Shown: one piece after another, positions 17,217-24,959 of the stretch
Layout of the letters: each line of letters begins with the position of its first letter
How positions within the stretch are numbered: the stretch's first letter is position 1
Assembly (NCBI GenBank): GCA_045638265.1
Contig: JAZUBA010000023.1
Location: 4,655 to 68,654 of the forward strand
Length of the DNA: 64,000 nt
Origin: RGIG4140 sp045638265
Lineage (GTDB): Bacteria; Pseudomonadota; Alphaproteobacteria; CAAHEQ01; UBA3637
Direction of reading: 5' to 3'
The notes under the pieces: model-generated
The model's database searches: none
What the model was told of the DNA's origin: nothing
Seen by the model: the letters and a program-made list of their open reading frames with translations, nothing else
Position numbers and translations under genes: made by a program

Positions 17217-18908
17217 ATGAATACTCAAGTAAACCAAATGCCGGTTGAAGATTTTGGTGCAATGTTAGATGAATTTATGGGCAAAGCTTCTTTACAAGGT
17301 AAAGTTGTTGCCGGTAAAATCGTCGGTTTTGATGATGATATGGTCATTGTTGATGTCGGTTTAAAATCAGAAGGACGTATTCCTGTTGCTGAATTCGGCA
17401 TTCAAAACTTAAATTTAGGTGATGACGTTGATGTTTTTGTTGAACGTTATGAAGATAAAAACGGTAACGTTGTATTATCACGTGAAAAAGCTCGTCGTGA
17501 AGAAGCTTGGGGTGATTTAGAAAAATCAATGCAAAAAGGTGAACACGTTATCGGTACAATTTTCGGTCGTGTTAAAGGCGGTTTCACAGTTGATTTGAAC
17601 GGTGCTACAGCTTTCTTACCGGGTAGCCAAATTGACGTTCGTCCAATTCGTGACGTTTCTCCGTTAATGGGTGTTGCTCAACCGTTTGCTTTGTTGAAAA
17701 TGGACCGTGTTCGTGGTAACATCGTTGTTTCACGTCGTGCCGTATTAGAAGAAACACGTGCCGAACAACGCTCTGAAATCATCAAAAACATGACAGAAGG
17801 TCAAGTTGTTGAAGGTACAGTTAAAAACATTACAGATTACGGTGCCTTTGTTGATTTAGGCGGTATTGACGGTTTATTACACGTTACGGATATTTCTTGG
17901 AAACGTATTACAAATCCGGCCGAAGTTTTGACTGTCGGACAACCGGTTAAAGTTCAAATCATCAAATTCAACACAGATTCAGGCCGTATTTCATTAGGTA
18001 TGAAACAACTTGAAAACGATCCTTGGGTCGGTGTTAACGAACGTTTCCCGTTAAATGCACAATTCAAAGGTAAAATCAGCAACATCACAGATTACGGTGC
18101 ATTTGTTGAATTAGCTCCGGGTGTTGAAGGTTTAATCCACGTTTCAGAAATGAGCTGGACAAAGAAAAACGTTCACCCAAGCAAAATCGTTTCTTTAAGC
18201 CAAGAAGTTGAAGGTATTGTTTTGGATGTTGATGAATCAAAACGCCGTATTTCTTTGGGTATGAAACAAATTCAAGAAAACCCATGGAAAGCATATGCTG
18301 ATACACATAACATTGGTGACATCATTGAAGGCGAAATCAAAAATATGATTGAATTTGGTATTTTTGTTGCTTTGAATGACGAAATTGACGGTATGATTCA
18401 CACATCAGACTTGTCTTGGGAATTATCAAGCGAAGAAGCCATCAAAGATTACAAAAAAGGTATGGTTGTCAAAGCTAAAATTTTAGACATTGATGTTGAA
18501 AAAGAACGTATTTCTTTGGGTATCAAACAATTAACAGAAGATCCGTTTGCAACAGCTTCTGAAAACATCAAAAAAGGCGAAATCGTTACAGGTATCGTTT
18601 CAGCCATTGAAGAAGGTGGTATTGAAGTTGAAGTTAACGGTATTAAAGGTTTCATCAAACGCACAGACTTGGCAAAAGATCGTTCCGAACAAAAAACAGA
18701 ACGTTTTGCCATCGGTGAAAAAGTTGATGCCAAAGTTACAGCTTTTGATGCTAAAACACGCAAATTAACATTATCCATTAAAGCTCGTGAAGTTGCAGAA
18801 GAAAAAGCTGCAATGGAAGAATTCGGTGCAACAAATGCCGGTGCTTCATTGGGTGATATTTTAGGTGATGCTTTGGCAAAAGCCAGCAAAAAATCAGCTA
18901 AAAAATAA
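17217..18908 (+). CDS. rpsA: 30S ribosomal protein S1
   Basis: A 563-residue S1 with six S1/OB repeats of about 70-85 residues starting near residue 27; repeats 3 to 5 are clearest (EGTVKNITDYGAFVDLGGIDGLLH, KGKISNITDYGAFVELAPGVEGLIH, EGEIKNMIEFGIFVALNDEIDGMIH). It binds mRNA on the small subunit and helps initiation. The ATG at 17217 has AAGGAA 11 nt upstream; the longer frame to 17136 overlaps cmk and is not used. Codon choice is more C-ending (AAC, ATC, TTC) than in neighbouring genes, as expected for a highly expressed gene. Confidence 0.97.
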   Translation: MNTQVNQMPVEDFGAMLDEFMGKASLQGKVVAGKIVGFDDDMVIVDVGLKSEGRIPVAEFGIQNLNLGDDVDVFVERYEDKNGNVVLSREKARREEAWGDLEKSMQKGEHVIGTIFGRVKGGFTVDLNGATAFLPGSQIDVRPIRDVSPLMGVAQPFALLKMDRVRGNIVVSRRAVLEETRAEQRSEIIKNMTEGQVVEGTVKNITDYGAFVDLGGIDGLLHVTDISWKRITNPAEVLTVGQPVKVQIIKFNTDSGRISLGMKQLENDPWVGVNERFPLNAQFKGKISNITDYGAFVELAPGVEGLIHVSEMSWTKKNVHPSKIVSLSQEVEGIVLDVDESKRRISLGMKQIQENPWKAYADTHNIGDIIEGEIKNMIEFGIFVALNDEIDGMIHTSDLSWELSSEEAIKDYKKGMVVKAKILDIDVEKERISLGIKQLTEDPFATASENIKKGEIVTGIVSAIEEGGIEVEVNGIKGFIKRTDLAKDRSEQKTERFAIGEKVDAKVTAFDAKTRKLTLSIKAREVAEEKAAMEEFGATNAGASLGDILGDALAKASKKSAKK

Positions 18909-18933
18909 TCAGTTGATATAAGCAAAAAAAGTG

Positions 18934-18966
18934 CCGTATCTTGCAAAAGATACGGTATTTTTTTAT
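18934..18966 (+). terminator. Intrinsic terminator of rpsA
   Basis: Perfect stem CCGTATCTT with AAGATACGG, 4-nt loop, then a T-rich run; 25 nt past the stop. Confidence 0.85.
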
Positions 18967-19046
18967 TTTGAACGGTTTATTTTTGATAAATTTGTGTGTT
19001 GGATATTCTGAATAGATGTAATTTTAAAAAATGTATGAGATTTATA

Positions 19047-19075
19047 TTGTATCAGATATTTTTTTATGGTATAAT
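19047..19075 (+). promoter_or_regulatory. Promoter of the 19109 ankyrin gene
   Basis: TTGTAT, 17-bp spacer, TATAAT; the ATG follows 33 nt after the -10 box. Confidence 0.65.
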
Positions 19076-19108
19076 ATTGGTTAATCACGATATGAAAGGG
19101 GTATTTTT

Positions 19109-19567
19109 ATGGCATCAAATTATTATCAACCGACTATGTTGCAACAAGCTATTGAATCATCTGATGTTGACGCTGTTCGTTTCTTAACGGAAAGAGGGGT
19201 TGATGTCAATGAGTGTGGAAAGGGTACATTACCTCCGTTACATATGGCAGCACAACATGGTAATGCCGAAATTGTTCGCTTGCTATTGCGTAGCGGGGCA
19301 GAAGTAGATAAAGATTGTGGTTTTGAAGATGGTATGACTCCTTTGCGTGAAGCGGTCAAATGGGGGCATTTAGATGTTTGTAAAGTATTGATTCAATATG
19401 GTGCCGATCCGTTACAGGTTGATTTAGATGGCAATACATTAGCTCATACGGCGGTGATGGGTGATAATCCTGAATTGTTGGATTATTTAAAAACACAAGG
19501 TGTTGATTTGGAACAAAAAAACATTGATTTCTTAACGCCGGCGGAGCTTTTGGCAACGTTAAAATAA
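19109..19567 (+). CDS. Small ankyrin-repeat protein
   Basis: A 152-residue protein made almost wholly of about four ankyrin repeats (LPPLHMAAQHGNAEIVRLLLRSGAEVD, MTPLREAVKWGHLDVCKVLIQYGADP, NTLAHTAVMGDNPELLDYLKTQGVDLE), closely matching the consensus. It has no signal sequence. GAAAGGGG lies upstream of the ATG. It has its own promoter and terminator, so it is a single-gene unit beside the prepilin-like locus. The binding partner is unknown. Confidence 0.87.
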   Translation: MASNYYQPTMLQQAIESSDVDAVRFLTERGVDVNECGKGTLPPLHMAAQHGNAEIVRLLLRSGAEVDKDCGFEDGMTPLREAVKWGHLDVCKVLIQYGADPLQVDLDGNTLAHTAVMGDNPELLDYLKTQGVDLEQKNIDFLTPAELLATLK

Positions 19568-19591
19568 AAAGCAGAAAAGATATGAATAAAA

Positions 19592-19627
19592 AAAATCCTT
19601 GTTCAGAAAATCGGCAAGGATTTTTTG
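19592..19627 (+). terminator. Intrinsic terminator of the 19109 gene
   Basis: AAAATCCTTG pairs with CAAGGATTTT around a 13-nt loop, followed by TTTT. Confidence 0.8.
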
Positions 19628-19689
19628 TTGGGGGTGGCAATCTTATCTTGATGCGTTTTGTGTAAAGAGAATGGGGTAGGGTAAACGAA

Positions 19690-19724
19690 AAAGGCAGAGA
19701 AAACCATTCAAATCTTCTCTGCCT
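19690..19724 (-). terminator. Intrinsic terminator of prepilin-like gene 1
   Basis: AGGCAGAGAA pairs with TTCTCTGCCT; on the minus strand it is followed by a short T-rich run. The same stem and its flank recur after prepilin-like gene 2 (21312-21350), evidence that the two loci were duplicated with their 3' flanks. Confidence 0.7.
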
Positions 19725-19786
19725 ATGAAAAGAGCGAGGTTTACGCTTCAAAAACATAACATCCAATCTTTTGAAAATGTCTACCG

Positions 19787-21013
19787 TTATTTACAGACGG
19801 CGTAAACTGGTGGTAGAACCGAGACATCGTAATCTACGACTCCTTTATCGAAATTAACATAGTATGGACGACAGGAACCATAATCAGTATTTGTCCAAGC
19901 AGTAATACTACCATATGCCTCTTTCATTGCCGTTATATTTTCTGATACATTTGCGTCATTATAGCTATCTACTGCTGTTGATGTATCAGCATGACAATAC
20001 CCCCATGTTCCATTACATCCGCTAGCACAAAATGTATGCACACAACCATAATCACTAAGTGATACAAGTGTTTTACCCAATGCTTGACAGAAGTTTTGAG
20101 CACTCCACCACATCCACATGTTTCTGCTAGACACAATAAATGGTGGATTTGTACCTGGTTTTGGTGGTTGTATATCACTACTTGCATTTTGGCAAGTTCC
20201 TATTCTTCCGCTGGTATCTTGTGTACAAAATGTACCACTATAATCCATAATCTCGCAATATTCCCCTCTGTTACAATCAGCATTTTTATTACACGTTTCC
20301 GGTAGTGTTTCGCACGTTCCCGAATCCGTATATTTTGTATCAAGACTGCAGTAACAGTTCAACACTTTCCCCGTTACCTCATCGGTGAGCGTTGTTGCAA
20401 AACCGCCTTGACCGTCTTCCGATGTGTTTTCAGGACAACTCACTGTCGGCGTTGTTGGTTCGTCTTCATCATCACTATTGCCATTATTACCACCCACATT
20501 TTCCGCCAATTCGCCTGAACCATCGGCATTAAATAAGAACATAATTTCGTTGTCTTCTTCCGCACAGTTTTCGCCATCTGTTACCGTTTCACCATTTAAT
20601 TTTGTTTCGGCAACATAGGGTAAAAATCCCGACTCTGAAAGCATATTTTGACAGACTTTTTCTGTTACACCACCAACAGACACCCAATAGCCCTGTTCTG
20701 CCTGTTGACACGCACGTTCAGTGGTTCCTTCATTACCACACCCATAATCAAACGGATAATTTTCTGCCGTCATTGTGCCGTTATCATATGGATTGCCAAG
20801 TGACAACATTTTTTGCACATTACGTGATGTAACTAATTCGGTTGCAAGTTGATGCGATGCCATATTGACTTCATTCAGCACATTGTTTGCCCGATATTTA
20901 TTCATCGCATAAGTGTAACCTTGAATGCCTCCGATTGATAACACGCCAATAATGGCGAGAACGCCAAGCATTTCCACCATTGACCGACCAGATTCATTTA
21001 TATTTGTTTGCAT
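19787..21013 (-). CDS. Prepilin-like surface protein 1, lectin-like C-terminus
   Basis: A 408-residue protein. Its N-terminus NESGRSMVEMLGVLAIIGVLSIGG is a type IV prepilin-like leader: Gly, then a hydrophobic helix with Glu at +5 relative to the Gly; +1 is Arg rather than Phe/Met. Residues about 45-175 form a pilin-like domain; an acidic Glu/Asp/Asn linker follows. The Cys-rich C-terminal part holds CNKNADCNRGEYC, DTSGRIGTC, WWSAQNFCQALGKTMVSLSDYGC and a terminal YAVCK, reminiscent of C-type-lectin-like folds (inference). A strong RBS (AGGGAG) precedes the ATG. It is near-identical over its first half to the gene at 54121-55941. Confidence 0.75.
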   Translation of the reverse strand: MQTNINESGRSMVEMLGVLAIIGVLSIGGIQGYTYAMNKYRANNVLNEVNMASHQLATELVTSRNVQKMLSLGNPYDNGTMTAENYPFDYGCGNEGTTERACQQAEQGYWVSVGGVTEKVCQNMLSESGFLPYVAETKLNGETVTDGENCAEEDNEIMFLFNADGSGELAENVGGNNGNSDDEDEPTTPTVSCPENTSEDGQGGFATTLTDEVTGKVLNCYCSLDTKYTDSGTCETLPETCNKNADCNRGEYCEIMDYSGTFCTQDTSGRIGTCQNASSDIQPPKPGTNPPFIVSSRNMWMWWSAQNFCQALGKTLVSLSDYGCVHTFCASGCNGTWGYCHADTSTAVDSYNDANVSENITAMKEAYGSITAWTNTDYGSCRPYYVNFDKGVVDYDVSVLPPVYAVCK

Positions 21014-21063
21014 ATTTTTCTCCCTGTTTTGTTAAAATTATGTAATGAAATCAATTTATCCAT

Positions 21064-21092
21064 ATTGTATTTAAAGGTACGTTTATGTGCAA
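21064..21092 (-). promoter_or_regulatory. Promoter of prepilin-like gene 1, -35 box inside a repeat
   Basis: TTGCAC, 17-bp spacer, TACAAT on the minus strand. The -35 and most of the spacer coincide with the 18-bp element GGTACGTTTATGTGCAAC (21076-21093), a degenerate copy of the palindrome at 21202-21231. The same arrangement recurs at 55993-56021. Confidence 0.65.
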
Positions 21093-21201
21093 CGATTTCG
21101 CATACAAGCGGAAAAATGCGAGAAAATAGGGAAATATCACAAACAAGCCAACAGTTACTCATCATAAAAATTAAAAAAAATGCATAAAAGTGAAAAAAGT
21201 T

Positions 21202-21231
21202 GTTGCAATTTAACGTACCTTAATATGCAAC
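21202..21231. repeat. 30-bp near-palindrome, copy A
   Basis: Left arm GTTGCA, centre TTTAACGTACCTTAA, right arm TGCAAC, with the complement nearly self-matching (mismatch only at the C/C flanking GTAC and at the two-base steps next to the arms). It is identical to 56129-56158 and close to 38437-38466. It lies about 110 bp upstream of the -35 box of prepilin-like gene 1. Candidate roles: operator of a dimeric regulator, or crossover site of a site-specific recombinase. Confidence 0.75.
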
Positions 21232-21311
21232 GCATAACAAATTAAAAAACAACATTTTTTATAAAAAACACAGATAAATTGCTATCACCAATTATTATCA
21301 AAAAATCACAT

Positions 21312-21350
21312 ACAAAAAGGCAGAGAAAATTGAAATAGTTTTCTCTGCCT
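21312..21350 (-). terminator. Intrinsic terminator of prepilin-like gene 2
   Basis: Perfect 12-bp stem AGGCAGAGAAAA with TTTTCTCTGCCT; on the minus strand it is followed by TTTTT. Confidence 0.85.
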
Positions 21351-21417
21351 ATGAAAAGAGCGAAGTTTACATCTTAAAAACATAACACCCTACCCTCATT
21401 TTTAAATGTAATAACCG

Positions 21418-22599
21418 TTATTTACAAATAGCATAACTATTTGAATTCTTTTCATGATTGGTTACGTTACCACGATAAAAGTTAAGACAATGGACATTGC
21501 AAGAACTGTAATCCGTATTTGTCCAACTGAATTCTGTTGTACCATAAGCCCCCTGCATCGCTTGAACATTCGCCGTTTTTGAGGTTGTCCCTACTGTATA
21601 ACAATGACCACTTCCCGTCCCCGAACCATAGCTTTTTTCACATCCGTAATCTCTGACCTCTACCATTGTTTTATTCAATGCCTCACAGAAGTTCTTTGCA
21701 CTCCACCATTTCATTGTTTTATTGGACATTGTAAATGGCGGATTTTTTCCTGATTTCGGCTTTTTCACATCACTGCTTGCCGTTCGGCAATTACCTGTCA
21801 TCCCGCTGGTATCTCTTGTACAAGCATCACTGCCATAATCCTCAATATCGCAATAATCACCTCTGTTACAATCTGCATTGGATGAACACATTTCAGGCAA
21901 TGTTTCGCAATTACCCTCCTCTGTATATTTTGTATTAATTTGAGCACAGTAACATTTTAAAAGTTTCCCCGTTTCCTTATCGGTAAAACTTATTGCAAAA
22001 CCACCCGACCCGTCTTGTGTTGTATTTTCAGGACAACTATCTATCTGTGTCGGTTCTTCGGGTTTTTCCTCTGTTGTACTTCCGCAATCTTTGGCAAGCT
22101 CATCCGAACCGTCTGCATTAAATAAAAACATAATTTCGTTAGTTTCATCACAATCAGAGCCATCCGTTACAACAACACCATTTCGTTTTTTTTGTACAAG
22201 AAACGGTAATTTTTCTGTTTCTGAAAGCAAGTTTTGACATATTTTTTCAGGCACATCACCAATTGTTATCCAATAACCCGTTTCATCTTGATGACAAATT
22301 TTTTCCAAACGGTCATAATTACCACACCCATACACAAACGGATAATTTTTTGTCGTCATTGTGCCGTTATCATAGGGATCACCCAATGTTATTCTTTTTG
22401 TTGCATTACGAGATGTTAAAAGCTTAACGGCAATATCATATGATGCAATATTGATTTCATTCAACACATTATTTGCCCGATATTTATTCATGGCGTACGT
22501 ATACCCTTGAATACCACCAATTGAAAGTACACCAATAACGGCTAAAACGCCGAGCATTTCAGTCATTGACCGACCGCATTCATTTGCATCATTTTGCAT
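21418..22599 (-). CDS. Prepilin-like surface protein 2, lectin-like C-terminus
   Basis: A 393-residue paralogue of the neighbouring protein. The leader NECGRSMTEMLGVLAVIGVLSIGG keeps Gly and Glu(+5). The order is the same: pilin-like domain with YDNGTMTTKNYPFVYGCGNYD, the FLFNADGSDELAKDCG acidic linker, CSSNADCNRGDYC, DTSGMTGNC, WWSAKNFCEALNKTMVEVRDYGC, and YAICK at the end. Compared with gene 1 it has diverged along its whole length. It has its own promoter and terminator. Its 5' flank lacks the palindrome found at genes 1 and 5. Surface exposure is inferred from the leader; the prepilin peptidase is not in the window. Confidence 0.75.
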   Translation of the reverse strand: MQNDANECGRSMTEMLGVLAVIGVLSIGGIQGYTYAMNKYRANNVLNEINIASYDIAVKLLTSRNATKRITLGDPYDNGTMTTKNYPFVYGCGNYDRLEKICHQDETGYWITIGDVPEKICQNLLSETEKLPFLVQKKRNGVVVTDGSDCDETNEIMFLFNADGSDELAKDCGSTTEEKPEEPTQIDSCPENTTQDGSGGFAISFTDKETGKLLKCYCAQINTKYTEEGNCETLPEMCSSNADCNRGDYCDIEDYGSDACTRDTSGMTGNCRTASSDVKKPKSGKNPPFTMSNKTMKWWSAKNFCEALNKTMVEVRDYGCEKSYGSGTGSGHCYTVGTTSKTANVQAMQGAYGTTEFSWTNTDYSSCNVHCLNFYRGNVTNHEKNSNSYAICK

Positions 22600-22631
22600 T
22601 TAAGTTCCATTCTATTCAAATAATTAATCTG

Positions 22632-22660
22632 ATTATAACAAAAGAGATATTTATTTGCAA
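22632..22660 (-). promoter_or_regulatory. Promoter of prepilin-like gene 2
   Basis: TTGCAA, 17-bp spacer, TATAAT on the minus strand, about 33 nt before the start codon. Confidence 0.65.
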
Positions 22661-22810
22661 TATTTTTTTAAAATTTTACTTCTGATTTCAACAATATTAT
22701 ATTAAGTAATTTTAACCTAAAAACCATAGATACACGCAAAAAAAATATCCAACATCTCTGTTTTAGACTTCACAACAAACACCACTTCACCCCACCCCAC
22801 GCATTTTAGC

Positions 22811-22846
22811 AAAAAAAACGACCGTTCCCAACGAAACAGTCGCTTT
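22811..22846 (-). terminator. Intrinsic terminator of the 22867 gene
   Basis: Minus-strand stem GCGACTGTT with AACGGTCGT (one G-U pair), followed by eight T. Confidence 0.85.
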
Positions 22847-22866
22847 TTCTGATCAATCAAAACAAA

Positions 22867-23448
22867 TTAACGTGTGTTAACTGCTTGCGGAATTAAAACA
22901 GGTGCATTATTCATTTTACCTTGTTTTTGAATTAATTCGCCTTCATGCATGCCCAAAGAACGCAATGTTTGTTCTTTAACATAGGTTTGCAATTTAGAAA
23001 ATGTTTCATGAAATTTCACTTCAGCTTTTTTGATGGCAATTTCATCCTGATTTTTATCAGAACGAACTTTAATCACTTCCTGAACATCACGCAAAGCTGA
23101 TTTTTGCAAACGAGATAAACGTAACAAATCAGGGCTTGTTGTATCTTTTAACATCGCTTCTGTTTTTTGAACTTCACTATATAACAATTTTGATGTAATA
23201 TTGAACATATCATCTTTTGAATGAACACCTGCCAACATATTTAACAAATCTTGTTGTGTCGGTTGTGCTCGGGCAATGGCTTCATCAGCCTTATGACACA
23301 CATCAATGATTTTACCGCAATAATAAATCTGCGCACCTAAAAGAGCAGTCGCAGCACCGCAAGCAAACACCATGCCGTTACTAACATATTTTACGATTTT
23401 TTCGGCCGTTTCAGGACTGACACCTTTTTTTTCATTTTTGATAGTCAT
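22867..23448 (-). CDS. Hypothetical membrane-anchored helical protein
   Basis: A 193-residue protein I do not recognise. One hydrophobic segment lies at about residues 23-48 (VSNGMVFACGAATALLGAQIYYCG), then a long, mostly helical, charged region with coiled-coil tendency (LLRLSRLQKSALRDVQEVIKVRSDKNQDEIAIKKAEVKF). AAAAGGAG precedes the ATG. It has its own strong promoter (TTGACA/TAATAT) and terminator, so it is probably expressed as a single gene. An ancillary envelope role is possible but nothing in the sequence proves it. Confidence 0.7.
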   Translation of the reverse strand: MTIKNEKKGVSPETAEKIVKYVSNGMVFACGAATALLGAQIYYCGKIIDVCHKADEAIARAQPTQQDLLNMLAGVHSKDDMFNITSKLLYSEVQKTEAMLKDTTSPDLLRLSRLQKSALRDVQEVIKVRSDKNQDEIAIKKAEVKFHETFSKLQTYVKEQTLRSLGMHEGELIQKQGKMNNAPVLIPQAVNTR

Positions 23449-23499
23449 TTTACACTCCTTTTATCAAAATTTATCAAAAATACATCAACATTTTAATAT

Positions 23500-23528
23500 A
23501 TATTACATCCGCTCATATAGTTTGTCAA
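23500..23528 (-). promoter_or_regulatory. Promoter of the 22867 gene
   Basis: TTGACA, 17-bp spacer, TAATAT on the minus strand, about 50 nt before the start codon. Confidence 0.72.
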
Positions 23529-23632
23529 TATTTATTTTTATATTTTCTGTAAATTTTTGCAACCATTTGATTTGAAACAATAAAAAATTATTTCAATTAT
23601 TTTGAGAATTATTTTTTCAATAAAAGGATAAA

Positions 23633-24250
23633 TTAGGATATAATTTTTACAAAATAATGCAACAAAACACAACCCAATCCGCTGGCAACAATCAAAAGCG
23701 TAACAGGGATATTTGTTCTGATAACACCATAACAAACCGCCATAGCGATTAACAATTCAATCAGATTCACCCGAAATCCGCCCAAAGCACGAGAATCAAA
23801 GGATTCGATATAATGACCGATATTTGTCCAATTAATGGGTTCGGTAAAAACAGACATACCGGCAAAAATCAAAGCAGCATAAGCAATCATCGCCACACTG
23901 ACAAATCGGGTACCTTTTAAAATCCCATCCATAAATGACGTACCCTCCCATTTACGAATAAACGTGATTGCTAAAAATGACAAGATAAGAGTCGGAGCAA
24001 TCAACCCCAAACAAGCACTTAACACCCCTTTGACACCACCCGTTACATAACCGACATATGTTGCCGCATTTAAACTGACCGGACCCGGGGTGATTTGTGA
24101 AATAGAAAGCAAATTACCAAATTCCGTTAAACTAAAAACCGTATTTTCCATAACAAATGTATGCATCAAGAACGGAATAATCATATATCCGCCCCCAAAC
24201 AATACCAAACTAAAACGGGCAAATTGATAAAATAGGAATATATATATCAT
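23633..24250 (-). CDS. Chromate transporter, short-chain subunit
   Basis: A 205-residue protein with about six membrane helices, equal to one half of the ChrA fold. Visible motifs: FGGGYMIIPF near residue 18 and ISQITPGPVSLNAATYVGY near residue 50. Short-chain ChrA proteins usually work as a pair of inverted halves, and its partner overlaps its start by 4 bp. The family exports chromate or a similar oxyanion by proton motive force; the true substrate here is not determinable. It is the last gene of the two-gene unit. Confidence 0.87.
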   Translation of the reverse strand: MIYIFLFYQFARFSLVLFGGGYMIIPFLMHTFVMENTVFSLTEFGNLLSISQITPGPVSLNAATYVGYVTGGVKGVLSACLGLIAPTLILSFLAITFIRKWEGTSFMDGILKGTRFVSVAMIAYAALIFAGMSVFTEPINWTNIGHYIESFDSRALGGFRVNLIELLIAMAVCYGVIRTNIPVTLLIVASGLGCVLLHYFVKIIS

Positions 24251-24933
24251 TCAGACTCCGTTTCATTGTAAGAACTGTAACTACGATAATCATTATAGTT
24301 CACTTCTTCCTGCATTTTTTTCAATTTGGCACCGAGTTGTGCTTTTTTCTCGTCATAGACATACCACCAACCCAACGGCAATGAAGCGGCCATAATAATC
24401 AACGGATGAAACCCATTAATCAACAACAAAAGCATAATTAAAATAATCAACGTATCGCCCTGACGGGAAACAACGGCACCGCCTAGTTTCCATGCCATAC
24501 CGACCAACATACCTGTTACACAGGCACGTACACCGTCAAAAACCATCAAAACAGTTTCGTTTTTTGGGTCTAAATTCGGAAAAAACATGGCTATCAACGT
24601 AATAATGACCATAGACGGAATCATCACACCGATTAACGCACACAAGGCACCTGCTACACCGGCAATTTTCTGTCCGACATAAATAGCCGAATTAACAGCC
24701 ACCAATCCGGGGACAGTTTGCGTAATGACAATCATATCCAACGTGTCATCTTTTGTCAACCAACGATGTTTTCGGACAAACGTTTGTTCAATCACAGGCA
24801 ACATAGCTAAACCACCGCCAACAACAAACAACGCAATTTGAAAAAATGTTGAAAACAACACCAAACACGCTTTTAAACGATTATGCGGATATTCTCGTTT
24901 TGACATTCTGAAATCGTTATATGCGTACATCAT
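24247..24933 (-). CDS. Chromate transporter, short-chain subunit (partner)
   Basis: A 228-residue half of the ChrA pair. VVGGGLAMLPVIEQTF near residue 38 and VITQTVPGLVAVNSAIYVGQ near residue 70 are the family motifs (GPG here is VPG). The C-terminal 35 residues are a charged, Tyr/Ser-rich cytoplasmic tail (NYNDYRSYSSYNETESE), unusual for the family. I start at ATG 24933 because AGGA lies about 10 nt upstream; TTG 24939 is less likely. Its stop overlaps the start of the downstream half, typical of short-chain ChrA pairs. Confidence 0.85.
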   Translation of the reverse strand: MMYAYNDFRMSKREYPHNRLKACLVLFSTFFQIALFVVGGGLAMLPVIEQTFVRKHRWLTKDDTLDMIVITQTVPGLVAVNSAIYVGQKIAGVAGALCALIGVMIPSMVIITLIAMFFPNLDPKNETVLMVFDGVRACVTGMLVGMAWKLGGAVVSRQGDTLIILIMLLLLINGFHPLIIMAASLPLGWWYVYDEKKAQLGAKLKKMQEEVNYNDYRSYSSYNETESE

Positions 24934-24959
24934 GGGCAAGCAGTCCTATTCAAACAAAC

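Noticed and set aside
18449..18946. 165-codon open frame antisense to rpsA
   Set aside because: It lies entirely opposite a conserved, highly expressed gene and its sequence reflects the S1 codon pattern.
19356..19766. 136-codon minus-strand frame past the ankyrin gene
   Set aside because: Spans two terminators and the ankyrin coding region; no conserved features.
19787..22599. Diversity-generating retroelement acting on the lectin-like domains
   Set aside because: No reverse transcriptase or template repeat is visible in the window; adenine-specific variation could not be tested without strain comparison.
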